64,000 nt of DNA from Paenibacillus riograndensis SBR5 (GCF_000981585.1 NZ_LN831776.1:511001-575000), one strand, 5' to 3'. Counted from the first letter of the stretch, positions 35,842-44,606 are shown. Made by a program: numbers and translations. The notes: generated from the sequence alone by a model not told the origin.

Positions 35842-35872
35842 AGTTCATTCCCTGTAGATGTCATCTCATTCC
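35842..35872 (+). promoter_or_regulatory. LytTR-type direct repeat upstream of the OFA transporter
   Basis: AGTTCATTCC (35842-35851) and ATCTCATTCC (35863-35872) are separated by 11 bp, a 21-bp period. A -10 TACAAT follows at 35902-35907 without a good -35, as at activator-dependent promoters. E. coli YpdB uses 10-bp direct repeats with an 11-bp spacer to activate yhjX, also an OFA-family gene. Confidence 0.65.
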
Positions 35873-35961
35873 GGATTTCTCTCAAGAAAGTGCAAGTTCG
35901 CTACAATGAAGAGGCAAAGAAAGCCTCGAAGCGATCAATAGAGAGAAAGAAGGAATTGTCC

Positions 35962-37236
35962 ATGACGACTATAGCGGGCAGCAAGCGGTGGCTCATTGTG
36001 TTAGGTACAGTGATTATGCAAATGGGACTGGGCACGATCTATACCTGGAGCCTGTTCAATGCGCAGCTTGTCAGTAAATTCGGCTGGGAGCTCAGCTCTG
36101 TCTCGATAACTTTTTCCATTACCAGCTTTGCCCTGGCCTTCGCGACACTGTTTGCGGGGAAACTGCAGGACCGGCTCGGGCTCCGCAGACTGACCGCTGC
36201 CGCAGGGATTATGCTGGGTCTGGGTCTGATCTTCAGTTCACAGGCCCGCTCCCTTCCGATGTTGTACCTGCTGGCCGGTGTAGTTGTTGGTTATGCGGAC
36301 GGAACAGCGTATATTACGTCGCTGTCCAATCTGATTAAATGGTTCCCGAAGAACAAAGGCTTAATCTCCGGTGTATCGGTGGGTGCCTATGGAACAGGAA
36401 GCCTGCTCTTCAAATATATCAACGGCAGTCTGATTGATTCCGCAGGAGTATCAAATGCCTTTCTGTACTGGGGCCTTATGGTCATGGCCATGATCGTGAT
36501 CGGCTCGATGCTGGTTCGGGAAGCGCCTGTGGCCGTACAGGTACAAGCGGCTCCGGGGTCAGCAGCTCCTTCAACTGCTGGTGTTTCGGGTGCCGCCGTT
36601 TCAGCGGCGGCGAAAGACTACACCGTCAAAGAAATGCTCCGCACCAAGGAAGCCTATCTGCTGTTCGTGGTCTTTTTCACCGCATGCATGAGCGGCCTCT
36701 ACCTGATTGGTGTCGTCAAGGATATCGGCGTTCAGCTTGCAGGGCTGAATATCGCTACGGCGGCCAATGCCGTGGCAATGATCGCTATCTTCAATACCGC
36801 CGGACGGCTGATTCTTGGAGCGCTGTCTGACCGGATGAGCCGGCTGAAGCTGGTCAGCGCCACACTTCTGGTCACTGCCATCGCGACGCTGACGCTAAGC
36901 TACGCCACCCTAAGCTATGGGCTGTTCTTCACTTGTGTGGCTGCCATTGCTTTCTGCTTCGGGGGGAACATTACGGTGTTCCCGGCGATTGTTGGCGACT
37001 TCTTCGGCCTTGCCAATCACAGCAAGAACTATGGCATCGTCTACCAGGGCTTCGGGATCGGCGCGTTGTCCGGCTCGTTCGTCGCTGCGTTCCTCGGCGG
37101 CTTCAAGCCTACCTTCACCGTCATCGGCCTCTTGTGCATCCTGGCCTGTATCCTTGCGGTTTCCCTGAAGCCTCCGGTGCAGAAGCAGGCCAGAGAAAAG
37201 GGAATAAGCCTGAAGCCTTCACGGCGTACGGCTTGA
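35962..37236 (+). CDS. OFA-family MFS transporter (oxalate/formate antiporter-like)
   Basis: 424 residues from ATG 35962 (AGAAGGA 8 nt upstream), 12 transmembrane helices with a central Ala/Pro-rich loop (about 195-225). Typical OFA features: MGLGTIYTWSLFNAQL at the first helix, KLQDRLGLRR between helices 2 and 3, and LGALSDRMSRLK after helix 8. Members move oxalate/formate or, for YhjX, probably pyruvate. Context behind a LytS/LytTR pair favours a pyruvate-type substrate; this is inference. Confidence 0.85.
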   Translation: MTTIAGSKRWLIVLGTVIMQMGLGTIYTWSLFNAQLVSKFGWELSSVSITFSITSFALAFATLFAGKLQDRLGLRRLTAAAGIMLGLGLIFSSQARSLPMLYLLAGVVVGYADGTAYITSLSNLIKWFPKNKGLISGVSVGAYGTGSLLFKYINGSLIDSAGVSNAFLYWGLMVMAMIVIGSMLVREAPVAVQVQAAPGSAAPSTAGVSGAAVSAAAKDYTVKEMLRTKEAYLLFVVFFTACMSGLYLIGVVKDIGVQLAGLNIATAANAVAMIAIFNTAGRLILGALSDRMSRLKLVSATLLVTAIATLTLSYATLSYGLFFTCVAAIAFCFGGNITVFPAIVGDFFGLANHSKNYGIVYQGFGIGALSGSFVAAFLGGFKPTFTVIGLLCILACILAVSLKPPVQKQAREKGISLKPSRRTA

Positions 37237-37299
37237 GCCATATATAGATTTATGCCGGCTTGAAGTACATTACTAGACAAAGAGAATAGTATTCGAAAA

Positions 37300-37344
37300 A
37301 GAGATATCCAGACCACCGTGACGGGGGTGGGTATCTCTTTTTTG
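37300..37344 (+). terminator. Terminator after the OFA transporter
   Basis: AGAGATA...CCACC and GGTGG-TATCTCT pair over a short loop, followed by TTTTTTG. Confidence 0.85.
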
Positions 37345-37553
37345 TGCTGCCTGCACGGATATAATACAGGCTTATGGAAGGACAGCGGGGCTGCTTCTGT
37401 GAAATGATGTACAGAAGAAAACTATATAGATTGAACTATCAATTTTGCCGGAATGATTAGATGAGGTAAGCGCACTGAGCCTATATTCACAAGACAAAGC
37501 TCCTTTGATGGGTGAAGCTTATACGTTTGGCGGTGAAGCTTTCGAATCAGATT

Positions 37554-37731
37554 TTGTTGTACAGAATGCAGGATTTCTATCGTTTAAGGCGCCAAGAACA
37601 TTATTTGTTGTACAAAATGCAGGATTTCAGCCTGTCCAGCCTGTTCAACACTCACGTTGTTGCATAATGTGCAGGATTTCCACCTAGTTGGCTTAATCAG
37701 CACTCATATTGTTGTAAAATGTGCAGAATTA
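37554..37731 (+). repeat. 51/52-bp-period repeat cluster (TTGTTGTA type)
   Basis: Four imperfect ~24-bp units of TTGTTGTACAAAATGCAGGA type begin at 37554, 37605, 37657 and 37709. The intervening ~28 bp are not conserved. A mirror cluster on the other strand lies at 57747-57928. Confidence 0.8.
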
Positions 37732-37746
37732 CTTAAGCCGAAAAGG

Positions 37747-38351
37747 ATGGCCGCTTATTACCCGTATGAGTGGAAGCTGATGGATTTTGCCAAGTCGGGT
37801 GAGCAGATTGCCTATTATTTCAGAGGGGAGCCGCTCTCTGAGAGATCGGGCAGCCTGCTGCAGTTTGCCTACAAGGAGCAGCGGATAACAGACTATTCCG
37901 CTTATCCCAGATATCCTACAAAGGCAGAGTTGGACAGCAGCCCGTTCTACCGTCAGACATTAAGTGAGCTGATTGACGAGGCGAAACAGGATCAGAAGCG
38001 GAATCTGTTGTTCATGAAGGCGGTGCCTTGGACTGAAGCGGTAGGTGTGCAGGCGAAATATACCAGGCAAGGAGCTTTTATCGATCTTAGTGCCACCCTG
38101 CTTCATGGGGGCGAAGTGCAGGTATATCAGGAGCCGGGGAACAAGCCGGAGAAGCTCAAGGTAGAAGGCGGGATATAGTCTACAATCATGTGGACAGGCC
38201 GGATATCAAGCCGGGTTTCAGCTACCATTATCTGAACTGGTACAACGAAGCGCAGGATGCGTATTATACGCTTACCACCCACGGGGACCGGATATTGACC
38301 AAGGAGCAGCTGCTGAAGCTGGCGGGAGAGTTGATGAAGGGCGGGTTGTAG
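37747..38351 (+). pseudogene. Frameshifted remnant related to the secreted protein at 60014
   Basis: Frame 1 reads MAAYYPYEWKLMDFAKSG through PEKLKVEGG and stops at 38178. A frame starting near 38172 continues DIVYNHVDRPDIKPG through LTKEQLLKLAGELMKGGL to 38351. Joined, this aligns with the C-terminal half of the protein at 60014 (PEKLSVEGQDLTYK ... KITKEALVSLAEQI) and with the end of the anti-sigma-like protein at 58735. N-terminus and signal peptide are missing and the upstream part runs into repeats, so it is a decayed copy. Confidence 0.7.
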
Positions 38352-38370
38352 ACAGGACGGGGGGCAGGGG

Positions 38371-38497
38371 GCCTCATGGAGAGCCCCGTAGAGAGCGAGC
38401 CTTATGGAGAATCCCATGGAGAGCCTCATATGTAAAGCCTCATGTAAAGCCTCAAGGAGAGCCCCACGGAGAGCCTCATGGAGAGCCTTATGCAGAC
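38371..38497. repeat. Degenerate ~12-bp tandem repeat (GGAGAGCCTCAT)
   Basis: About ten degenerate units of GGAGAGCCTCAT or shortened forms follow the pseudogene directly. No function seen. Confidence 0.65.
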
Positions 38498-38547
38498 AGA
38501 GCGGCTGCACCCTCCTAACTCATGGAGCTATAGACATAAAAGTGTAC

Positions 38548-38589
38548 AATGGCCCCGGCTTCCACAAACTTTGCGAAGTCGGGGCCATT
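38548..38589. other. Strong stem-loop without T-run
   Basis: AATGGCCCCG-CTTC and GAAG-CGGGGCCATT pair around a ~12-nt loop. It could be a bidirectional terminator remnant. Confidence 0.5.
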
Positions 38590-38621
38590 GATTTAACTTT
38601 GGCTGCTTAGCTCACTCCGTT

Positions 38622-38795
38622 TAAGTGGAAAAGTATCACTAATCCTGGCCCAGCCGGTCTGAAAATAAATTTAGTGGGAAAAAGTATCACTAATTCAGCT
38701 AAAAGTGGCCGTATGGGGCTAAATTTCCTGGATTAGATGGAGAAATTCCCACTAATCTTCCCTGATGTGCGAATTTTGGGAAATTAGGTGGAGAA
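38622..38795. repeat. ~50-bp-period repeat cluster (GTGGAAAAAG type)
   Basis: Forward units AGTGGAAAAGTATCACTAAT and AGTGGGAAAAAGTATCACTAA start at 38624 and 38673. Related GGAGAAATTC units follow at 38740 and 38790. Spacing is 49-50 bp. No gene in 38352-38994. Confidence 0.6.
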
Positions 38796-38880
38796 ATTCT
38801 ACTTGCCCATCTGCCGGGTAACGTTGCGAAAGGGATGCCGACGCAAGAAGTCCTCAGAAAGCCGGTGTTATAGCGAAAAG

Positions 38881-38927
38881 AGGGCTATGCGAACGTTGCA
38901 ACGGTCCGCACAGCCCCCTTGAATGAA
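38881..38927 (-). terminator. Terminator of odhAB
   Basis: Minus strand: GGGCTGTGCG and CGCATAGCCC pair around a ~15-nt loop, followed by TCTTTTC. Located 70 bp after the odhB stop. Confidence 0.7.
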
Positions 38928-38994
38928 ATTATCCCTAGATTTGTGGTGATTTGATGTCCCCGAGTTATACAGGCTTAGCCTTCTAAAGGCAAGG

Positions 38995-40287
38995 CTACCC
39001 TTCCAGCAGCAGCGCTTCAGGATCTTCCAGCAGCTCCTTGACCTTTACGAGGAAGCTAACCGCTTCGGAGCCGTCTACAATGCGGTGATCATAGGACAGC
39101 GCGATGTACATCATCGGGCGGTTGACGGTTCTTTCTTCGTCCAGGGCGATCGGACGGAGCTGGATCTTGTGCATGCCGAGAATGCCGACCTGCGGGGTGT
39201 TGAGGATCGGTGTCGACATGAGCGATCCGAATACCCCGCCATTGGTGATGGTGAAGGTGCCGCCCTGCAGCTCCGGAAGGCTGAGCGTATTGGCGCGGGC
39301 CTTGGAGGCCAGCTCGCCGATCCGCCGCTCAATTTCCGGGAAGCTCAGACGGTCCGCGTCGCGGACAACCGGCACTACGAGGCCTTCCTTGGCAGACACG
39401 GCAATGCCGATGTCGTAGTATTTCTTGATCAGGAGATCCTCGCCGTCGATCTCAGCGTTCAGCAGCGGATAGGCCTTGAGCGCGCCGATCACGGCCTTGG
39501 TGAAGAAGGACATGAAGCCGAGTCCGACATCATGCTTCTCTTTGAAGGCATCCTTGCGCCGCTTGCGGAGGTCGAGGATTGCGGTCATGTCCACCTCGTT
39601 GAAGGTGGTCAGCATGGCCGCAGTCTGCTGCGCCTCGACGAGGCGGCTCGCGATGGTCAGCCGTCTGCGCGACATGCGCTTGCGCTCGACGGCTTTGCCG
39701 TCCTCCTGCGGCGCAGAGCCCGCCGCCGCAGGCTTCGCCGGAGCCGGCTTCACTGCCGCCGGCGGAGCGCTTGGCGCAGCGGCCTCCGGCCGGGCTGCGC
39801 CGTGGTCCTTCACATCGGCCGCAGCAATCCGGCCGATAGGGTCGCGGGCGCTGACCTCGCCGAGGTCGATGCCCCGCTCCCGCGCAAGCTTGCGCGCCCC
39901 CGGCGAAGCCAGGGCCGCAGTGCCTGCCGCCGCTCCTTCCGGTGCGGCGGGAACAACCGGCGCGGCCGCGGCTGGCGCGTTGCTGCCCACAGCCGCCGCT
40001 TCCGGCTGGCCGCCGTCAGCGGCCTGCGGCGCAGCAGCGCCTGCCGTGCCGGCGCCGCTGCCGATGATGCCGATCGTCTCGCCGACGGCCACATTCTCGC
40101 CGGCCTGGCGCAGGAGGGAGGAGATGACACCGTCCTCCTCCGCGCTGATCTCCAGGTTGACCTTGTCGGTCTCCAGCTCAGCCAGCACATCCCCCTGGCC
40201 GACCGTGTCGCCTTCTTTTACCAGCCACTTGTAGATGGTTCCTTCGGAAATGGATTCGCCCAAATCGGGTACTTTAATTTCGGACAC
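38995..40287 (-). CDS. odhB: 2-oxoglutarate dehydrogenase E2 (dihydrolipoyl succinyltransferase)
   Basis: 430-residue E2 core of the 2-oxoglutarate dehydrogenase complex (TCA cycle). Lipoyl domain (about 1-77) with lipoylated Lys in [11 protein letters not shown]; Ala/Pro-rich linker; peripheral E1/E3-binding domain ([16 protein letters not shown]...GRIAAADV, about 125-160); second Ala/Pro linker; catalytic domain with [13 protein letters not shown] (His and Asp of the active site). GTG start with GAGGT 8 nt upstream. The linkers are very GC-rich, which creates long spurious antisense ORFs. 50 bp after odhA, same operon. Confidence 0.95.
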   Translation of the reverse strand: MSEIKVPDLGESISEGTIYKWLVKEGDTVGQGDVLAELETDKVNLEISAEEDGVISSLLRQAGENVAVGETIGIIGSGAGTAGAAAPQAADGGQPEAAAVGSNAPAAAAPVVPAAPEGAAAGTAALASPGARKLARERGIDLGEVSARDPIGRIAAADVKDHGAARPEAAAPSAPPAAVKPAPAKPAAAGSAPQEDGKAVERKRMSRRRLTIASRLVEAQQTAAMLTTFNEVDMTAILDLRKRRKDAFKEKHDVGLGFMSFFTKAVIGALKAYPLLNAEIDGEDLLIKKYYDIGIAVSAKEGLVVPVVRDADRLSFPEIERRIGELASKARANTLSLPELQGGTFTITNGGVFGSLMSTPILNTPQVGILGMHKIQLRPIALDEERTVNRPMMYIALSYDHRIVDGSEAVSFLVKVKELLEDPEALLLEG

Positions 40288-40337
40288 AGGCCGTTACCTC
40301 CCCAAATAGAATAGTTTCATTATCGTGACACCGCCCT

Positions 40338-43208
40338 CTAGCGGGAAGACGGTACAGCCGCTTGTACTTGCGAATTCAATTTCAGGGCTTCTGTAACTAT
40401 ACGCCGCTGTTCAAAAGTATGCACGTCAGCATAACCGCTGGCCGGGCTGGACCGCTCCGGACGGCCGATATACTGCACCTTGACGTTCTGCGGAGCGATG
40501 GCCCGCAGCCGGGGTTCGGCATAACTCCAGCCGCCCATGTTCTTCGGTTCTTCCTGCACCCATACGATTTCTGTAAGCGAGCCCAGTGCACTCAAGTGCG
40601 CAGCCAGTTCCCGTTCAGGGAAAGGATACAGCTGCTCCAGACGGAGGATATGCAGCCACGACCAGTCCTGGTCTTTGCCAGCCTCCAGCTCGGTCTGCAG
40701 ATCCAGAGTCACCTTGCCGCTGCACACCACCAGCCGTTTGACTCCGCCGGGGTTGCCGCCGAGAAGCGGTTCTGGCAGTACAGGCTGGAATTCGCCCGAA
40801 GCCAGTTCGGCTCCGGAGGAAGTGCTGCGCGGGTTGCGGATCAGGCTCTTGGGGGCCATGATCACGAGCGGGCGAGCATCGCTCTTGCCGCACAAAGCGG
40901 CCTGGCGGCGCAGCAGGTGGAAATATTGTGCGGCAGAGCTTAGGTTCGCCACGGTCCAGTTCTCCTCTGCGGAGAGCTGCAAATACCGCTCCAGCCGCGC
41001 GCTGGAATGCTCAGGTCCCTGGCCTTCATAGCCATGCGGCAGCAGGATCGTCAGATTGCTGCGCTGCGTCCATTTGGCGCGCCCGGCAGCGATGAACTGG
41101 TCAAAGATTACCTGTGCGGCATTGGCGAAGTCGCCATACTGTGCTTCCCAGATCACGAGGGTTTCGGGTGCGAACACGTTGTAGCCGTATTCGTAGCCCA
41201 GTACCGAGGCTTCCGAGAGCGGACTATTGTACACCCCGAAGGAAGCCTTGGCATCGCTAAGCTGGTGCAGCGGGGAGAACAATCCGCCCGTCTCGCTGTC
41301 GTGCAACACCAGATGGCGGTGCGCAAAGGTGCCGCGCTGGGAATCCTGGCCGCTTAACCGGATCGGTGTGCCATCCTTCAGGATGGTGGCAAAGGCCAGT
41401 GTCTCGGCCAGGGCCCAGTCGATCCGTTCCCCGTCATTCAGCGCATCCTTGCGGCGCTGCAGAATCCGCTCCAGCTTCGGATAGACCTTGAAGCCGTCCG
41501 GCACTGTCAGGAGCTCGCGGTTGATTCTCTGCAGCTGTTCCAGCTGCACTGCCGTGGATTGCGGCTGGGAGGCTTCACTCTGTACCGGAACGGAGGTCTT
41601 GGTTTCACCGTTTTTGTGTTTGCCATCCTTCATCAGATCGTAGGCTTGTTGCAGCACTTTCTCCGCTTCAAGGTTCATCTGCTTCACATCATCTGCCTTG
41701 ATGATATTGTCACGCTGCAGGCGTTCTGCATAGACCCGGTACACAGTAGGATGGTTGCGCACTTTGCTGTATACAATCGGCTGGGTAGTCTCCGGATCGT
41801 CCATTTCATTATGGCCGTGGCGGCGGTAGCCGATCAGGTCAATGACGAAATCCTTTTTGAACTGGCTGCGGTAAGCGCTGGCCAGACGGACGGCGGCGAT
41901 GCAGGCCTCCGGATCATCGGCATTCACGTGAACGATCGGAATTTCATAGCCTTTGGCTAGATCGCTCGCATAATGGGTGGAACGGGAATCTTCACTTTCA
42001 GTGGTGAACCCGATCCGGTTATTGACGATAATATGCACGGTGCCGCCATTGGAATACCCTTTAAGTTTGCCGATGTTGAGCGTTTCGGCGACAATACCTT
42101 CACCAGGAAAAGCAGCGTCCCCGTGCATCAGCACCGCCATGGCCTTGTTCGTGTCAAGCTGCGGCAGCCCCGGAGAATTCCGGTCCTCTTGAGCTGCGCG
42201 GGCAAAACCTTCAACAACCGGGTTGACGAATTCCAGATGGCTCGGGTTGTTCGCCAGTGTAATGCGGGTGCGGACGGTCTCACCTTCGCGCACGGCACGG
42301 TCTGCGCCCAGATGGTATTTCACGTCACCCGTCCAGCCGTAGTTAATGCCCATGGAGCCTTCGGAAGGGAACAGCTCCTTGTTGGGGGAATGATGAAATT
42401 CCGAGAAAATAATATCATAGGGCTTCCCGAGAATATGAGCCAGCACATTCAGGCGTCCGCGGTGGGCCATACCCATCAGGATATGTTCCGCTCCATCATG
42501 CGCGGCGGCACGGACAATCTCGTCCAGCATAGGCACCAGCGCATCATTGCCTTCCAGGCTGAAGCGTTTTTGGCCGACAAAGGTTTTATGCAGGAAGGTC
42601 TCGAACTGCTCTACCTGGATCAGGCGGTTCAGCAGCTCCTTGCGCTCGGCATTATTCAGAGGGGCCGGAGAGCTTGTGGACTCTGCCTGGCTGTTCAGCC
42701 AGCGCAGCTCCTGTTCGTCGTGCACATGCCCGAATTCGTAGGCGATAGTCTGCGTATAAGCCTGGAGCATCCGGTGAACCGCGTCCCAGGCGGTATGAAC
42801 ATCCGCCGGCGCATTCTCCCAGATCAGCGAGGCGGGCATAGCGATCAGGTCCTCGCGGGTGAGATCATAGGTTTCATAATCCAGCCATTTCGCCATAGGG
42901 TTATTCCCCTGCTCAAGCGGATCGATATTAGCGGCCATATGGCCATATATACGAATATTGGCGATTAGCTTGGAAGCTCTTACGGCCTTTCTCAGCCACT
43001 CGGTGCCTCCCGAAAGAGCCGGCTGCGGGGCCGGTACGGCATCCGGAGCAAGCGGAGGAGGGCCGGAAACAGTAAATAGATCACGGTAATGATGTTCTAC
43101 TGAAGAGGGATCTTTAACGAATTGCTCATATTTCTCTTGAATATAGCCCAGATTGGGGCCGTGATACTTACTCCAAATGGATTCGTTATAGGGCTCTTTA
43201 ACTGCCAT
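40338..43208 (-). CDS. odhA: 2-oxoglutarate dehydrogenase E1 component
   Basis: 956-residue thiamine-diphosphate enzyme that decarboxylates 2-oxoglutarate and transfers the succinyl group to E2. N-terminal SIWSKYHGPNLGYIQEKYEQFVKDP recalls the family start (YxGPNxxYxxExYE). ThDP/Mg region: GMAHRGRLNVLAHILGKP, VLMHGDAAFPGEG and YRRHGHNEMDDP. C-terminal transketolase-like part: EAQYGDFANAAQVIFDQF and LLPHGYEGQGPEHSSARLER. AGGAGG lies 7 nt before the ATG. Complete. Confidence 0.96.
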   Translation of the reverse strand: MAVKEPYNESIWSKYHGPNLGYIQEKYEQFVKDPSSVEHHYRDLFTVSGPPPLAPDAVPAPQPALSGGTEWLRKAVRASKLIANIRIYGHMAANIDPLEQGNNPMAKWLDYETYDLTREDLIAMPASLIWENAPADVHTAWDAVHRMLQAYTQTIAYEFGHVHDEQELRWLNSQAESTSSPAPLNNAERKELLNRLIQVEQFETFLHKTFVGQKRFSLEGNDALVPMLDEIVRAAAHDGAEHILMGMAHRGRLNVLAHILGKPYDIIFSEFHHSPNKELFPSEGSMGINYGWTGDVKYHLGADRAVREGETVRTRITLANNPSHLEFVNPVVEGFARAAQEDRNSPGLPQLDTNKAMAVLMHGDAAFPGEGIVAETLNIGKLKGYSNGGTVHIIVNNRIGFTTESEDSRSTHYASDLAKGYEIPIVHVNADDPEACIAAVRLASAYRSQFKKDFVIDLIGYRRHGHNEMDDPETTQPIVYSKVRNHPTVYRVYAERLQRDNIIKADDVKQMNLEAEKVLQQAYDLMKDGKHKNGETKTSVPVQSEASQPQSTAVQLEQLQRINRELLTVPDGFKVYPKLERILQRRKDALNDGERIDWALAETLAFATILKDGTPIRLSGQDSQRGTFAHRHLVLHDSETGGLFSPLHQLSDAKASFGVYNSPLSEASVLGYEYGYNVFAPETLVIWEAQYGDFANAAQVIFDQFIAAGRAKWTQRSNLTILLPHGYEGQGPEHSSARLERYLQLSAEENWTVANLSSAAQYFHLLRRQAALCGKSDARPLVIMAPKSLIRNPRSTSSGAELASGEFQPVLPEPLLGGNPGGVKRLVVCSGKVTLDLQTELEAGKDQDWSWLHILRLEQLYPFPERELAAHLSALGSLTEIVWVQEEPKNMGGWSYAEPRLRAIAPQNVKVQYIGRPERSSPASGYADVHTFEQRRIVTEALKLNSQVQAAVPSSR

Positions 43209-43586
43209 GAATACATCCTCCTAACGGATGAACTCCACGTGGCCGCATGGTGGCTTGAGCGCCCAGTGGAGCTGCGATGTTTACGGTTTCATTTCACATC
43301 TTATTGTGCTACTTTCAAGACGTGTAATCAATTCATACTTTCGGGGAATCCGTTCGCAAAACGGCATGATTCAGTCCGGAAATGATGAAGAACGGATATT
43401 GGTTGCAGAATCAGGATTTGCAGCCGGTTCAACTAGTAACAATGACCTATGTATAAATCGGAAATGTTCATCAACAGCTTCTTAAGACATATTTTTTGGA
43501 CAAAGGTTAGCAAAAAAAGCTATTCTTTTGCACTACTTAGCATAAAAAATTTCCAAATAACGACACACTTTTCGTGTAAGATATTG

Positions 43587-43592
43587 TATAAT
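43587..43592 (+). promoter_or_regulatory. -10 box of the sinI leader
   Basis: TATAAT about 65 bp before the riboswitch core; an imperfect ACAC/GTGT inverted repeat overlaps the expected -35 zone (43563-43578), a possible operator. The 560-bp gap 43209-43769 otherwise holds the odhA promoter region and the riboswitch. Confidence 0.45.
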
Positions 43593-43654
43593 GTTATTGC
43601 GGATAACGGTTTCATGGTTTCTAACCAGATCCTTTCATGTAAAGGGTCCAGTAA

Positions 43655-43739
43655 AGGGTAAACCTGCCGAAAGGCAGGGACACAAAGTCTCGGGTCTACT
43701 GTAGAGATGCTGGAGCTACTACGACGGCCGGACTGCCTG
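43655..43739 (+). ncRNA. Cyclic di-GMP-I (GEMM) riboswitch-like aptamer upstream of sinI
   Basis: Order matches the GEMM-I consensus: AGGGTAAACC, then P2 hairpin CTGCC-GAAA-GGCAG (GNRA tetraloop), then GGGACACAAAGTCTCGGGTCTA (consensus GGGACGCAAAGCC..GGGTCTA, with a paired G-to-A/C-to-T exchange). P3 follows, ending CGGCCGGACTGCC. GGTA (43657) pairs with TGCC (43734) as P1. The sinI RBS begins 17 nt and the start codon 31 nt after the aptamer, so control is probably at translation. Confidence 0.75.
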
Positions 43740-43769
43740 GGGACGCATAAATTCTAGGAGGAGATATTC

Positions 43770-43925
43770 TTGGATAAGTCCAACCAGGGGAATGACGGAG
43801 AACTGCTGACGGGTGATCTGGATTTAGAATGGGTGTATTTGCTGATGTCGGCCAAGAAGGCAGGGATCGAGGCGGATGAAATCCGCCGGTTTTTAAACGA
43901 AAAAACAGCATTGCAGGCGATGTAG
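43770..43925 (+). CDS. sinI: SinI-like anti-repressor
   Basis: 51 residues: TTG 43770, RBS AGGAGGA 7-8 nt upstream, stop 43925. The SinI domain is clear: LDLEWVYLLMSAKKAGIEADEIRRFL, the two-helix hook that swaps into SinR. SinI binds SinR and relieves repression of matrix genes. The N-terminal ~17 residues are extra and polar. Downstream it faces sinR, with a shared terminator between them. The riboswitch-like leader upstream is the unusual point. Confidence 0.88.
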   Translation: MDKSNQGNDGELLTGDLDLEWVYLLMSAKKAGIEADEIRRFLNEKTALQAM

Positions 43926-43950
43926 AGCGTTTATTATGGGGAAATACATA

Positions 43951-43991
43951 CAGAAAAGGGCACAGCAATCATACGCTGTGCCCTTTTCTGT
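43951..43991. terminator. Bidirectional terminator between sinI and sinR
   Basis: AGAAAAGGGCACAGC and GCTGTGCCCTTTTCT form a 15-bp near-perfect stem with A-run before and T-run after. Confidence 0.88.
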
Positions 43992-44018
43992 ATCGCTGGA
44001 GCCTGCGGATGACCGCCA

Positions 44019-44363
44019 TTATTGATCCTTCTGCTCCAGCCGCCATTTTTGGTAATCGAGAAACTCTTTGAATTCCCTCTTGCTTATACCTGAGGCCATG
44101 GCTTCCTGGACAAGCCGGAACCATTCGCCGTCCAGGGAGGATTCGTCAGCATCCGAAGGTTCGCCATAGAGCAGACTGTGGATGGAAACCTGGAGCGCGT
44201 CAGCGATTTTTTCGATAAATTGGATTGAGGGGTTGGATTGAATATTTCTTTCTACATTGCTTAAGTATGATTTCGCAACATCAGCCTTGTCCGCCAGTTC
44301 GGATAAGGACCAGCCTTTTTCCAGACGGAGATGGTGGATGCGACTTCCCATATTATCCGGCAC
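44019..44363 (-). CDS. sinR: SinR-like biofilm repressor
   Basis: 114-residue transcription factor. N-terminal Xre-type HTH (about 5-68: RIHHLRLEKGWSLSELADKADVAKSYLSNVERNIQ, very close to SinR) and C-terminal SinI-like dimerisation helices (LDGEWFRLVQEAMASGISKREFKEFL, about 80-105). It should repress the tapA-sipW-tasA-like operon by binding GTTCTT-type sites and be antagonised by the convergent sinI product. GTG start 44363 with GGAGG 12 nt upstream; an ATG four codons later has no closer RBS. Confidence 0.9.
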   Translation of the reverse strand: MPDNMGSRIHHLRLEKGWSLSELADKADVAKSYLSNVERNIQSNPSIQFIEKIADALQVSIHSLLYGEPSDADESSLDGEWFRLVQEAMASGISKREFKEFLDYQKWRLEQKDQ

Positions 44364-44432
44364 GATTACAACGCCCCTCCGTACTTTTTGTTAAAATATA
44401 AGGATTTATACGGTTACGCCAATAATCATCCT

Positions 44433-44482
44433 CATATTTCTCGCCGAAACGGGTGCCGCCCGTAAGACGCAGAGCCGTTTCC
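44433..44482. repeat. Dispersed hairpin repeat, copy B
   Basis: GAAACGG (44446) pairs with CCGTTTC (44475); preceded by CATATTTCTCGCC and containing GGTGCC. It closely matches copy C at 58019. It lies 83 bp upstream of the sinR start, in reverse orientation to that gene. Confidence 0.6.
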
Positions 44483-44538
44483 ACTTGTCAGTATAACAAA
44501 TTTCCTTACAACGGACAAAAATCGTTGCTACAAGGGAA

Positions 44539-44582
44539 AACAGCCTAATCTGCTTCCGGATTCGGAATCAGGATAGGCTGCT
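44539..44582 (-). terminator. Terminator of the tasA operon
   Basis: Minus strand: CAGCCTA and TTAGGCTG, with inner GATTC/GAATC pairing, followed by TTTTC. Confidence 0.7.
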
Positions 44583-44606
44583 TCAGAAAATGCAGTCCGC
44601 TATGAA

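Noticed and set aside
37554..37731. Possible CRISPR array (24-bp repeats with 28-bp spacers)
   Set aside because: Repeats are imperfect, only four units, no cas genes nearby, and the same unit recurs in another intergenic region on the other strand.
39085..40314. Long plus-strand ORFs (up to 409 codons) opposite odhB
   Set aside because: They are shadows created by GC-rich Ala/Pro linkers of odhB; no RBS and no recognisable domain.
41973..42968. 331-codon plus-strand ORF
   Set aside because: Antisense shadow of odhA.
43122..43661. Three 70-87 codon ORFs between odhA and sinI
   Set aside because: They overlap the odhA RBS and the sinI promoter region; no RBS and no conserved feature.
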